This document shows, in pieces, positions 50,346 to 58,984 of a stretch of 64,000 nt of DNA. Under the pieces are notes generated by a model. It was not told the origin of the DNA, did not search any database, and saw only the letters and a program-made list of their open reading frames with translations. The stretch lies in the NCBI RefSeq assembly GCF_014651835.1, contig NZ_BMXQ01000001.1:3446120-3510119 (forward strand), in the 5' to 3' direction. How positions within the stretch are numbered: position 1 is the stretch's first letter; each line of letters opens with the position of its first letter. A program made the position numbers and the translations under genes. The stretch comes from Pigmentiphaga litoralis (GTDB lineage: Bacteria > Pseudomonadota > Gammaproteobacteria > Burkholderiales > Burkholderiaceae_B).

Positions 50346-51962
50346 ATGGATTTGAGTAACCCTGACAAGCTGGCATTGCTGAGCCCTTTCGAACTGAAGG
50401 ATGCATTGATCCAGACCGCGCAGACGCAGCGTGACCGGCTGATGCTGAACGCCGGGCGTGGCAATCCGAATTTCCTGGCGACGCTTCCGCGTCACGGTTT
50501 CCTGCAGTTGGGCAGCTTTGCCATGAGCGAATCCGAACGCTCGTACATCTATATGGAAGATGTGGGTGGTTTCCCGAAACGCGAAGGCATCGAAGCCCGT
50601 TTCGAGATCTTTGCCACGGCAAACGCCGGCCGGCCCGGTGTCCGCTTCCTGGAGGCCGCCGTGTCCTACGTTCGCGACCAGCTGGGCCTGTCGGCCGGCG
50701 ACTTCCTGTACGAGATGTGTGAAGCGATTCTGGGATGCAACTATCCGGTGCCGGTCCGGATGCTGCGGCTGACGGAAGAAATCGTCGGTCACTACATCCA
50801 CCGCGAGATGATCGGCACGCATCCCTTCGTCGGGCAATTCGATACCTACGCGGTCGAAGGCGGCACGGCCGCCATGACGTATCTGTTCAATAGCTTGCGC
50901 GAGAACCACATTCTTGAAGCGGGAGACTCGATTGCGCTGGGCATGCCCATCTTCACGCCCTATATCGAGATTCCACTGCTCAACGACTACGAGCTCGTGG
51001 AAGTCATGATCGATGCGCCACCCGAAAACAACTGGCAGTTCACGGCGAGCGAGCTGAACAAGCTTCTGGACCCGAAGATCAAGGCGTTCTTCCTCGTCAA
51101 CCCGAGCAACCCGGCTTCGGTCAAGATCAATGACGAATCGATGGCGCGCATCGCCGAGATCGTCAGGCAACGGCCCGACCTGATCATCCTGACCGACGAT
51201 GTATATGGCACGTTCGCGGACAATTTCGTTTCCTTGTTCGCGATGTGTCCCCACAACACGATCCTGGTCTATTCGTTCTCGAAGTATTTCGGCGCGACGG
51301 GTTGGCGCATGGGTGTCATCGCGACCCACGAAAGCAATGTGCTCGACGAACGCATCGCAAGCCTGCCCGAAGACGTCCTGGCCTCGCTCGATGCGCGCTA
51401 CCACTCCATCACTACGGAGCCGCGCAAGCTCAAGTTCATCGACCGGGTCGTTGCCGACAGCCGCACCGTCGCGCTGAATCACACGGCGGGGCTGTCGACG
51501 CCGGTGCAAGCGCAGATGACGCTTTTTGCGCTGTTCTCGCTGATGAATGAATCCGACTCGTACCAGAAGTCGATGAAGCAGATTTTCCTGCGTCGCAAAC
51601 AGGCCTTGTACAAGGCCTTGGGGTTGGAACTGCCTCATGACGCCAACTCGGTGCGGTACTACCATCTGCTCGACCTGGAGATACTCGCGACGCGGATGTA
51701 TGACGCCGACTTTGCGCGCTGGATGTTGGGCCGCCTGAAGCCCAACGAAGCGCTGTTCCGGCTCGCCGAGGAAACCGGTGTGATCTTGCTGCCAGGCCGA
51801 GGCTTTGGCACCGCGCATCAATCCGCCCGCATCTCGCTGGCGAATCTGAACGAGTATGACTACGCGAACATTGGCCTGTCGATCCGCAAGCTTGCATCCG
51901 AATTCCACGCGCAATACGTCATGGAAGGGGACAAGGCAAAAACCCTGTCGACCGACCACTGA
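50346..51962 (+). CDS. asdA: Aspartate 4-decarboxylase (bifunctional aminotransferase)
   Basis: A 538-residue fold-type-I PLP enzyme. Conserved segments: LNAGRGNPNFLATLPRHGF, EGGTAAMTYLF, NPSNPASVK, TDDVYGTF, the PLP lysine Lys313 in VYSFSKYFGATGWRMG, and the C-terminal Arg region SARISLANL. Length and sequence match aspartate beta-decarboxylase (also aspartate transaminase), which converts L-aspartate to L-alanine and CO2, consuming a proton. AAGGA precedes the ATG 50346. It follows aspT on the same strand, so the pair is probably an operon. Confidence 0.95.
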   Translation: MDLSNPDKLALLSPFELKDALIQTAQTQRDRLMLNAGRGNPNFLATLPRHGFLQLGSFAMSESERSYIYMEDVGGFPKREGIEARFEIFATANAGRPGVRFLEAAVSYVRDQLGLSAGDFLYEMCEAILGCNYPVPVRMLRLTEEIVGHYIHREMIGTHPFVGQFDTYAVEGGTAAMTYLFNSLRENHILEAGDSIALGMPIFTPYIEIPLLNDYELVEVMIDAPPENNWQFTASELNKLLDPKIKAFFLVNPSNPASVKINDESMARIAEIVRQRPDLIILTDDVYGTFADNFVSLFAMCPHNTILVYSFSKYFGATGWRMGVIATHESNVLDERIASLPEDVLASLDARYHSITTEPRKLKFIDRVVADSRTVALNHTAGLSTPVQAQMTLFALFSLMNESDSYQKSMKQIFLRRKQALYKALGLELPHDANSVRYYHLLDLEILATRMYDADFARWMLGRLKPNEALFRLAEETGVILLPGRGFGTAHQSARISLANLNEYDYANIGLSIRKLASEFHAQYVMEGDKAKTLSTDH

Positions 51963-52010
51963 TCACAGGCAGGGGCGCCAGGCGTATGCTTGCCTTTCTG
52001 GCCGTGAAGC

Positions 52011-52880
52011 TCAGCTCTCCGCCGGGCTGTTTCGCAGTGTCATCTCGCTGAACAGCCGCCCGTACACCGAGTGCGTGGCCCAGATCAGCCCCAGCCGGCG
52101 CGCCAGCCGGTTTCTGGGCAAATGGATCAACGACACGTTTGACGGGGTCGTTTCGGGCCGGAAACAGTTGGGCACCAGCGCCACGCCCAGCCCGCGCGCC
52201 ACCAGGGCGCGGATGCCATCGGGCGAATCGAGTTCGAACCGTTCGTGCGGCCGCAAGCCTTTCTGCTGCAGGTACCGCTCGGCCAGCGCGCCGCCCCACG
52301 TGCGGCGGTCGTAGCGGATGAAGGGCTCGCGGGCAAGCAAAGTCGCGTGGTCTTCGTGGGCAAGGTGGGCGGGCGCGAGCAATACCAGCGGCTCCACACG
52401 CAAGGTGCGCCAGGTGAAGGATTTGGCCAAGGCGAAAGGCGGGTCTACGACCAAGGCGGCGTCGACCTTGTTGGCGCCCAACTGATGAAACAGCTCGTGC
52501 GACACACCGATTTCCAACTTGGCGTCGAGCGCCGGGTAACGCTGCGCGATGTATTCCAACAGGTCAGGCATGACGGTCGACAGGGCCGTTCGTACGGTAC
52601 CGATGCGCAGGCCGCCAGGCAGCCCATCGGCCGACACGGTCGCCTTGAGGTCCCGCAGATTGCGCTGGAAGTCCCGCGCGCGATCCAGCAGGCGTGCGCC
52701 GCCCTCGGTGATGCGGACCACTCGGCCCGACCGCACCAGCAGCGGCACGCCCAGTTCGCGCTCCAGCGCCTTGATGCGCTGGGCCATGGCGGTGGGCGTG
52801 ATGCTCATGCGCCGCGCGGCTTCGGCCAGGGAACCGCATTCGGCGGCGATCAGGAAGCTGTCCAGGAAGCGGGTGTCCAT
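52011..52880 (-). CDS. LysR-family transcriptional regulator
   Basis: A 289-residue LysR regulator starting at ATG 52880, preceded by AGGATCC. HTH: FLIAAECGSLAEAARRMSITP and TAMAQRIKALERELGVPLLVRSGR; effector domain from GGLRIGTVRTALS. It is divergent from a Bug protein and an alpha-hydroxyacid oxidase, with TGGA/TCCA half-sites between them, so these are its probable targets. The 3' end is convergent with asdA, 48 bp away. Confidence 0.93.
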   Translation of the reverse strand: MDTRFLDSFLIAAECGSLAEAARRMSITPTAMAQRIKALERELGVPLLVRSGRVVRITEGGARLLDRARDFQRNLRDLKATVSADGLPGGLRIGTVRTALSTVMPDLLEYIAQRYPALDAKLEIGVSHELFHQLGANKVDAALVVDPPFALAKSFTWRTLRVEPLVLLAPAHLAHEDHATLLAREPFIRYDRRTWGGALAERYLQQKGLRPHERFELDSPDGIRALVARGLGVALVPNCFRPETTPSNVSLIHLPRNRLARRLGLIWATHSVYGRLFSEMTLRNSPAES

Positions 52881-52920
52881 GGGGATCCTGAAGTTTGGGA
52901 ATGAATAAAAACTGGACTCT

Positions 52921-52951
52921 GAATCCATAAAAATGAAATTGTGCTGGATTC
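52921..52951. promoter_or_regulatory. Inverted repeat between LysR and Bug genes
   Basis: GAATCCA (52921-52927) and TGGATTC (52945-52951) are perfect complements separated by 17 bp; an extra TGGA at 52913 pairs with TCCA at 52924 (N7 between). The segment is AT-rich and central in the 161-bp divergent region, a probable LysR binding and promoter site. Confidence 0.55.
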
Positions 52952-53041
52952 CTGTCGGTCCGACAATCGAATCGTCCAGCGGCTGCACAAGACCACAGAG
53001 TCCCCGCACCGCCTTGCATCGACAACCCCTCAGGAGACACC

Positions 53042-54037
53042 ATGACCCCCAGCTTCCCCCGCCGCCGCGTGCTTGCCGCCCTTGTCGCCACGGGCGCCGT
53101 CATGGCCGCACCGGGCGCGTTCGCCCAGTCCGCCACGTCCTACCCCACCCGCCCGGTCACCCTGGGCGTCGGGTTCTCGGCCGGTGGCGCCGTGGACATC
53201 GTGGCCCGCCAGCTGGGCCAGGCGCTTGGCAAGTCGTTCCACCAGCCCTTCGTGATCGAGAACCGCCCCGGCGCCACCGGCATCATTGCAGCGGAAGCGG
53301 TCGCGCAAGCCAAGCCCGACGGCTACAGTCTGCTGCTTGGCACGCAGTCCACCATGGTGGTGGCGCCCAGCCTGTACCCCACCATGAAGGTCGACCCAAA
53401 AAAGGACTTCGTGCCGGTTTCGCTGGTGGCATCGGTGCCGCTTGTCCTGGTGGTGCACCCGTCCCTGCCGCTGCACACCGTGCAGGACGTCATCAAGTAC
53501 GCCAAAGACAAGAAGGGTGATCTGAGCTACGCCTCGTCAGGGCTGGGCGGTCCGCAGCATGTGGCCGCCGAGCTGTTTGCGTCGATGGCCGGCGTCAAGA
53601 TGGTCCACATTCCCTACAAGGGCGAAGCCAATGCGATCAGCGACGTGCTGGGCAACCAGGTGCCGCTGATGTTCAGCAACCTGCCGACCCTGCTGCCCTA
53701 CATCAAGAGCGGCAAGCTGCGCGCCATTGCCGTGTCGAGCCTGGAACGCGCGGCCAGCGCCCCCACCATTCCGACCGTGAACGAGTCCGGCCTGAAAGGC
53801 TTCGAAGCCCTGACCTGGTTCGGTCTGTACGCACCGGCCGGCACCCCGCCAGACGTCGTCGGCAAGCTGGAGCAAGGCGTCAAGCAGGCGCTGAGCGACA
53901 CCGACCTGCGCGCCAAGATGACCGACCAGGGCATGACGCTGGAAGGCCGCGGCAGCCGCGACTTTGCCAAGTACATGGACGCCGAAAGCACCAAGTGGGC
54001 GGGTCTGATCAAGAGCGCCGGCATCAAGCCGGAATAA
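53042..54037 (+). CDS. Bug/TctC-family orphan substrate-binding protein
   Basis: A 331-residue Bug protein with a twin-arginine-like basic start (PRRRVLAALVATGAVMAAP) and signal cleavage near AFAQ (residue 29). Conserved loops: YPTRPVTLGVGFSAGGAVDI and ENRPGATGIIAAEAVAQAKPDGYS. AGGAGACACC precedes the ATG. It is followed 31 bp later by an FMN alpha-hydroxyacid oxidase and is divergent from a LysR gene, so the ligand may be a hydroxyacid. No TctA/TctB genes. Confidence 0.93.
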   Translation: MTPSFPRRRVLAALVATGAVMAAPGAFAQSATSYPTRPVTLGVGFSAGGAVDIVARQLGQALGKSFHQPFVIENRPGATGIIAAEAVAQAKPDGYSLLLGTQSTMVVAPSLYPTMKVDPKKDFVPVSLVASVPLVLVVHPSLPLHTVQDVIKYAKDKKGDLSYASSGLGGPQHVAAELFASMAGVKMVHIPYKGEANAISDVLGNQVPLMFSNLPTLLPYIKSGKLRAIAVSSLERAASAPTIPTVNESGLKGFEALTWFGLYAPAGTPPDVVGKLEQGVKQALSDTDLRAKMTDQGMTLEGRGSRDFAKYMDAESTKWAGLIKSAGIKPE

Positions 54038-54068
54038 GCGGCGTCACGCAATCAAAGAGATCGAAGGA

Positions 54069-55325
54069 ATGGCAATGAAAGACAGCGCGGCACTATCGCC
54101 CATGGTTCCGGCTACCCAGCGGTCCCCGGCTTCGGGGGCAAAGACCGTTGCACGCCCCCCGCGCGCGCTGCGCAAGGTGCTTGCGCTGGACGACTTCGAA
54201 GCCGCCGCGCGCCGCCACCTGCCGCGTCCGGTCTTTGGCTACATGTGTTCGTACGCCGAAACTGGCGCCGCTTTCGATGCCAACCGCGATGCGTATGCCG
54301 ACTACGGCTTCATGCCGCAGGTCATGGTGGACGTGTCCAAACGCAGCACGCAAACGGAGCTGTTCGGCGAAACCTACGCGGCGCCTTTTGGCTTTGCGCC
54401 CGTGGGCCTGACGGCGCTGTCGAGCTACCGGGGCGACCTGGTGCTGGCGCGCGCCGCGCTGGAATCACGCCTGCCCATGATCATGAGTGGATCGTCCCTG
54501 ATCCCGCTCGAAGACGTGGCGGCCTTGCACCCGGGCGCGTGGTTCCAGGCGTATCTGCCGGGGGACCGGGGGGCGATCGAAGCGCTGATCGACCGGGTGG
54601 CGCGCACCGCGTTCAAGACGCTGGTGATCACGGTCGACACGCCGGTTCCCCCCAACAGCGAGAACACGGCCCGCATGGGCTTTTCCGCCCCGCTGCGGCC
54701 GTCGCTGAGCCTGGCCTGGCAGGGCATCAGCCATCCGCGCTGGCTGCTCGGCACGTTCCTGCGCACCCTGGCCGGCCACGGCATGCCGCACTTCGAAAAC
54801 AACTACGCGACACGCGGCGCCCCCATCCTGTCGCCGTCGGTGCTGCGCGATTTTTCGGAACGTGGGCACCTGGCATGGGACGACCTGCGCACCATACGCA
54901 AACAATGGCGCGGCCGGTTGATCGTCAAAGGCATCCTGCGCGCCGACGATGCCCGGATGGCGCGTGACTGCGGTGCCGACGGCATCATCGTGTCGAACCA
55001 TGGCGGGCGGCAGCTGGACGGCGCCATCGCGCCCTTGCGCGCCCTGCCCGCGGTCGTGGCCGCGTGTCCGGATATGCCCGTCATGATCGACAGCGGCGTG
55101 CGGCGCGGAACGGATGTGCTGAAGGCATTGGCACTGGGTGCCAGGATGGCGTTTGTCGGACGGCCGTTTGGCTACGCGGCGGCAGTCGGCGGCGTGCCGG
55201 GCGTGCAGCACGGCGTCAAGCTGCTGACCGCAGAAGTCTCGCGCAACATGGCGATGCTGGGGGTCAATAGCGTCACGGAACTGCGCGCGGAACGGCATCT
55301 GGTGAGGATGCCGGGGCGGGGTTGA
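54069..55325 (+). CDS. FMN-dependent alpha-hydroxyacid oxidase family enzyme
   Basis: A 418-residue member of the same family as the enzyme at 29837, with an extra N-terminal extension of about 35 residues (Ser/Ala/Pro-rich). Key pieces: DDFEAAARRHLPRPVFGYMCSYAE, APFGFAPVGLTALSSYRGD (FMN), FQAYLPGDR, the active His311 in VSNHGGRQLDG, and IDSGVRRGTDVLKALALGA. The first motif has Cys and Glu where many enzymes have YYASGA, so it is a divergent member. A 2-hydroxyacid is the likely substrate. It is downstream of a Bug gene and convergent with a PrpF-like isomerase. Confidence 0.92.
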   Translation: MAMKDSAALSPMVPATQRSPASGAKTVARPPRALRKVLALDDFEAAARRHLPRPVFGYMCSYAETGAAFDANRDAYADYGFMPQVMVDVSKRSTQTELFGETYAAPFGFAPVGLTALSSYRGDLVLARAALESRLPMIMSGSSLIPLEDVAALHPGAWFQAYLPGDRGAIEALIDRVARTAFKTLVITVDTPVPPNSENTARMGFSAPLRPSLSLAWQGISHPRWLLGTFLRTLAGHGMPHFENNYATRGAPILSPSVLRDFSERGHLAWDDLRTIRKQWRGRLIVKGILRADDARMARDCGADGIIVSNHGGRQLDGAIAPLRALPAVVAACPDMPVMIDSGVRRGTDVLKALALGARMAFVGRPFGYAAAVGGVPGVQHGVKLLTAEVSRNMAMLGVNSVTELRAERHLVRMPGRG

Positions 55326-55365
55326 AGGCGGGCGGGTGCAAGGCGCGCAGGATCCCGCCGCTGCT

Positions 55366-56535
55366 TTAACCGATATCTTCAGGCACCCACACCGTGCCTT
55401 CCATCAGCCGGCGTGCGCTACGGCTCATCGTCACCTTGGTGACGACCCACCCGTCATCACCCTCTTGCGCTTCGGCGCCTACGGCCAAGACGCCCGACGG
55501 ATGTCCGAAGCGGATGCCGGTGCGTGCGCCGCCCAACACGTCCGCCACCACCGTGCCAGGAATCGCCGCTGCCGCGGCAATGGCGACCGCGCCGGTGCCC
55601 GTCATGGCATGGTGCAGCTTGCCCATTGAAAGGATCCGTACCGCCACATCCATATCATTGGCGGCCACGGCCTTGCCGCTGGACGACGTGTACGGCGCAG
55701 GCTTGCCCACAAACGCAATCTTGGGCGTGTGCTGACGTTTTTCGGTGGCATACGCCGCCGTCTCGGCCAGGCCCATCACGACCGCGCTGTGCGCACGGAT
55801 CGCTTCGAAGCGCTGCAGCAAGCCGGCATTGCCGTTCACGTCGGGCTGCAATTCCACGCCATGCAGATCCATCGCCGCGGCGTGCACAAAGATCGTCGGG
55901 TTGCCGGCATTGATCAGCGTTGCGACCACCTCGCCCACACCCGGCACCTGCATGGTGTCCACGACATTGCCGGTCGGGAACATCGCCCCCGACTCGCCAT
56001 CGTCGGCACCGGGATCCAGGAACTCGATGCGGATTTCGGCCGCGGGAAACGTTACGCCATCCAGCTCGAAATCACCCAGCTCCTGTACCTGCCCACCCCG
56101 CATTGGCACATGCGCAATGATCCGCTTCTGGATGTTGGCCTGCCAGATCCGCACGGTGGCGACGCCATCGGCCGGCGCCTCGATCAACCCGCGATGGATC
56201 GCGAACGGCCCCACCGCCGAGGTCAGGTTGCCGCAATTGCCGCTCCAGTCCACCAGCGGCGCCGTCACCGCCACCTGCCCGAACCAGTAATCCACATCGC
56301 AGTCCGGCCGCGCGCTGCGGCCCACGATCACCACCTTGCTCGTACTGGACGACGCCCCGCCCATGCCATCGATCTGCTTGTCGTAGGGATCCGGGCTGCC
56401 CATCACCCGCTGCAACACTGCGTCCCGCGCGTTCTGGTCTGCGGGAAGGTCTTCGGGCAGAAAGAACACGCCTTTGCTGGTGCCGCCCCGCATGTACAGG
56501 GCACGGATGGGACGTTGGGCAACGAAGGCAGTCAT
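55366..56535 (-). CDS. PrpF-family isomerase (methylaconitate / oxalomesaconate type)
   Basis: A 389-residue PrpF-fold protein. Family signatures are RALYMRGGTSKGVFF at the N-terminus, QIDGMGGASSSTSKV, DWSGNCGNLTSAVGPFAI with the catalytic-type Cys (NCGN), and NAGNPTIFVHA. PrpF catalyses cis-trans isomerisation of 2-methylaconitate in the AcnD/PrpC propionate pathway; close relatives (GalD) are 4-oxalomesaconate tautomerases in gallate degradation. No prpBC/acnD or gallate genes adjoin it, so either role is open. Convergent with the alpha-hydroxyacid oxidase. The ATG at 56535 is at the canonical N-terminus. Confidence 0.9.
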   Translation of the reverse strand: MTAFVAQRPIRALYMRGGTSKGVFFLPEDLPADQNARDAVLQRVMGSPDPYDKQIDGMGGASSSTSKVVIVGRSARPDCDVDYWFGQVAVTAPLVDWSGNCGNLTSAVGPFAIHRGLIEAPADGVATVRIWQANIQKRIIAHVPMRGGQVQELGDFELDGVTFPAAEIRIEFLDPGADDGESGAMFPTGNVVDTMQVPGVGEVVATLINAGNPTIFVHAAAMDLHGVELQPDVNGNAGLLQRFEAIRAHSAVVMGLAETAAYATEKRQHTPKIAFVGKPAPYTSSSGKAVAANDMDVAVRILSMGKLHHAMTGTGAVAIAAAAAIPGTVVADVLGGARTGIRFGHPSGVLAVGAEAQEGDDGWVVTKVTMSRSARRLMEGTVWVPEDIG

Positions 56536-56753
56536 GCGGGACTCACTGAAGACAATGGATAGGCAGCTAAGAATCGTACAACGAGATGGCGATGAGAGCT
56601 AAGTGACAGGCTTGTTCAAATGACCTGCCCCTGTGCGGCGGGCCATGCTCGGCCTGTCTGTACGGTGGTCCCTCTGTGCGGATGGCGACGGCTGGCTTAC
56701 GATCTGGGCGACGCCTTTTCTAAACGTTGCTCAATATTCCGCACGAGACATCA

Positions 56754-57188
56754 ATGGCTTTTACAACGAAGCAGAAACGACGCTTGTGGTGGCTGGCTGG
56801 GACGGTGGCTCTGCTGGTCATGCTGGCACCCTTTATTGTGGTCGGGGCATTCATGGCCGTGCGGTATCACGACGTGGCCACCATTCCGCGCGATTGCGGG
56901 CCATGGTCGCAGGCCGAGGTCGACGGCCTCATCACCGACAGCATGATGCGCATGGCGCAGCGCCAACCTGCGAAATGGGCGGGCTTTACCGGACCCGTGT
57001 TCGCGCCGGTCCAGCCCCAACAGGGGCCTGCGATGAAACAAACCGGGCTGCGGTTGCGAGAGGTGGTGGTGCGCAGGACGCATCAACCCGATGAAGTCTG
57101 GATTGCCATGGTGGACTGCGCACGCGGCGTGGAATTTGCCGGCCCGCGCCCGATCGGTACACCCACCTCCGCCTATCCGCCAAAGTAA
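56754..57188 (+). CDS. Small membrane-anchored protein of unknown function
   Basis: A 144-residue protein with a basic start (MAFTTKQKRRLWW), one transmembrane helix (about 14-38, LAGTVALLVMLAPFIVVGAF) and an extracytoplasmic domain containing two Cys residues (about 49 and 122) that could form a disulfide. There is no recognisable family. The codon use looks native. It stands between PrpF (divergent) and peptide deformylase (convergent). ATG 56754 is chosen over 56727 because it begins right before the basic/TM signal. Function unknown. Confidence 0.65.
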   Translation: MAFTTKQKRRLWWLAGTVALLVMLAPFIVVGAFMAVRYHDVATIPRDCGPWSQAEVDGLITDSMMRMAQRQPAKWAGFTGPVFAPVQPQQGPAMKQTGLRLREVVVRRTHQPDEVWIAMVDCARGVEFAGPRPIGTPTSAYPPK

Positions 57189-57216
57189 GGTAGTCCGTTC
57201 AAGCCGGCCAATGCAC

Positions 57217-57258
57217 GCAGGTCCATTAATGCAGGCCCATTAATGCAGGTCCATACAT
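57217..57258. repeat. 14-bp tandem repeat, three copies
   Basis: GCAGGTCCATTAAT (57217), GCAGGCCCATTAAT (57231) and GCAGGTCCATACAT (57245). It lies between the small membrane protein and the convergent peptide deformylase gene, flanked by GCCGGCC on both sides (57203 and 57259 approximately), so the whole could also fold into a long hairpin. Confidence 0.88.
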
Positions 57259-57290
57259 GCCGGCCGCACGAGCGTCAACGACGCTGCCGT

Positions 57291-57821
57291 TCAGTCGTCC
57301 GCCACATCCAACCCCGGAAACAGCACTTCCGTAAACCCGAACTTCCCGAAATCCCGGATCCGTGACGGATACAGCCGCCCGATCAAATGATCGCATTCAT
57401 GCTGCACCACCCTTGCATGAAACCCGTCCGCCACGCGATCGATCACCCCGCCATCCGGGTCCACGCCCTGATAGCGGATCGACGTCCACCGTGGCACGGA
57501 ACCGCGCAGCCCTGGTACCGACAGACACCCTTCCCAGCCCTCTTCCTCATCCGCCGACAACGGCGTGATCACCGGGTTCAGCAGGATCGTGAACGGTACA
57601 GCCGGGGCGTCGGGATAGCGTTCGCTGCGCTCGAACCCGAAGATCACCAGTTGCAGATCCACGCCGATCTGCGGCGCGGCCAGGCCGACGCCGCCGGCGG
57701 CGCGCATGGTGTCGAACATGTCGGCGATCAGCTCGCGCAGCTCGGGGGTGCCGAATTCGGTGACGGGGGCGGCGACGCGCAGCAGGCGCTCGTCGCCCAT
57801 CTTCAGGATCTCGCGAATCAT
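57291..57821 (-). CDS. def: Peptide deformylase
   Basis: A 176-residue metallohydrolase with all three motifs: [10 protein letters not shown] (44-53), EGCLSVPG with metal Cys99, and [13 protein letters not shown] with His141, Glu142 and His145. It removes the formyl group from nascent proteins. It is not next to fmt, unlike the main def of many bacteria, so it may be a second copy. The ATG 57821 lies 13 bp after the GST stop, suggesting cotranscription with the run ybiB-cbiX-GST-def. Confidence 0.94.
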   Translation of the reverse strand: MIREILKMGDERLLRVAAPVTEFGTPELRELIADMFDTMRAAGGVGLAAPQIGVDLQLVIFGFERSERYPDAPAVPFTILLNPVITPLSADEEEGWEGCLSVPGLRGSVPRWTSIRYQGVDPDGGVIDRVADGFHARVVQHECDHLIGRLYPSRIRDFGKFGFTEVLFPGLDVADD

Positions 57822-57834
57822 GGGCGTACCGGAA

Positions 57835-58455
57835 TCAGACCAGGGGCTGGTTGAGGATGCCCTGCGCGGCGGGGCGGGCGGCCAGGGTGTCGAACCAGCG
57901 GCGCACGTTGGGGGTGTCGGGGCGGTCGATCGGCAGGTTGAGCCAGCGGTCGGCCACACAGCCGACGATGATGTCGGCCATGGTGAAGGTGTCGCCGGCC
58001 ACATGCTTGCGGCCTTCCAGCGCGTGGTCCAGGATGCGCCCCAGGCGGGCGCACGCGGCGATGGAGTCGGCGATGACCTTGGGGTCACGCTTGTCTTCAG
58101 GGGTGCGGATCAGTTGCCAGAACACGGGGGTGGAGGCGGGGCCAAATTCGGTGGCCTGCCAGTCCATCCAGCGGTCGGCTTCGCCGCGCTTGCGGGTGTC
58201 GTCGGGCCACAGGCTGCCGCTGCCGTACTGGGCAGCCAGGTAGCGGACGATGGCATTGGATTCGGACAGGATGTAGCCATTGTCATCCAGGGTGGGAATC
58301 TTGCTGTTGGGATTCATGCCGATGTATTCAGGCGTGTCGAGGCCGCCGAAGGCCCCGCCCACGTCGATGCGGTCGAACTCCAGTCCCAACTCGCGCGCGG
58401 CCCACACGACCTTGCGTACGTTGATCGATGTGATGCGGCCCCAGATCTTGATCAT
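57835..58455 (-). CDS. Glutathione S-transferase
   Basis: A 206-residue GST. The N-terminal domain reads [21 protein letters not shown], with a Ser/Asn active-site environment (TSINVRK), the cis-Pro motif NSKIPTLDD and [11 protein letters not shown]; the C-terminal domain has [15 protein letters not shown]. It resembles bacterial beta/theta-like GSTs. ATG 58455 fits the domain start. It lies 31 bp after cbiX and 13 bp before def in a leftward run. Substrate unknown. Confidence 0.92.
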   Translation of the reverse strand: MIKIWGRITSINVRKVVWAARELGLEFDRIDVGGAFGGLDTPEYIGMNPNSKIPTLDDNGYILSESNAIVRYLAAQYGSGSLWPDDTRKRGEADRWMDWQATEFGPASTPVFWQLIRTPEDKRDPKVIADSIAACARLGRILDHALEGRKHVAGDTFTMADIIVGCVADRWLNLPIDRPDTPNVRRWFDTLAARPAAQGILNQPLV

Positions 58456-58486
58456 TGAGTGTCTCCGAAACGTAGCGGTGGACGCG

Positions 58487-58984
58487 TCAGGCGTCGTGGA
58501 TGTCGGTTCGTGCCAGATCGATCGCCGCCGCGGCCACCGCATCGAGCACGCCAGGTAAGTCGGACAGCACCGGCAGCACGCGCACGCGCATGCCGGGGTG
58601 ACGGGATTGCGCCGCGCGCAACATGTCGGGCAGGTCGCGCACGACGTGGCCGGCGCCCGACCAGAACACGGGCAGCAGGTCGACCTGCCGGGCGCCCTGG
58701 GCGGCCAGCAGGTCGACCGCGTCCTGCAGGGTCGGCGTCATCAGCTCAAGGAAGGCGACGGCCACCGGCAGTCCGGGTTCACGGGCGCGGACCGAGTCGG
58801 CCAGCCGATGCAGCGGTTCGGCCCACCGGGGGTCGCGTGCGCCGTGGGCGAACAGAATCATCGCGCGAGGGTTGGCACCCTGGGCGGTGGCGGCATCGGA
58901 AACGTCGCTCATGTCGTTTGCCGCAGCGACGTCAAGCCCTGCGGTGACATCCATCTCATCACGCGTATCAGGCCGGCCGCTCAT
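58487..58984 (-). CDS. CbiX/SirB-family sirohydrochlorin chelatase-like protein
   Basis: A 165-residue short-form CbiX protein. An N-terminal segment of about 35 residues precedes MILFAHGARDPRWAEPL, with the metal-binding His of the chelatase fold, then VDLLPVFWSGAGHVVRDLP with the second His. CbiX-S/SirB inserts Co or Fe into sirohydrochlorin, giving cobalamin precursor or siroheme. Its ATG overlaps the YbiB TGA (ATGA). Pairing with a YbiB/TrpD2 protein is usual in Burkholderiales beside siroheme or nitrite/sulfite genes, though none is visible here. The N-terminal extension is unexplained. Confidence 0.88.
   Translation of the reverse strand: MSGRPDTRDEMDVTAGLDVAAANDMSDVSDAATAQGANPRAMILFAHGARDPRWAEPLHRLADSVRAREPGLPVAVAFLELMTPTLQDAVDLLAAQGARQVDLLPVFWSGAGHVVRDLPDMLRAAQSRHPGMRVRVLPVLSDLPGVLDAVAAAAIDLARTDIHDA

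Noticed and set aside
57291-58088. Longer peptide deformylase reading starting at 58088
   Set aside because: The extra ~89 residues are Pro/Ser/Thr-rich and overlap the GST gene in another frame. The conserved enzyme begins at 57821.
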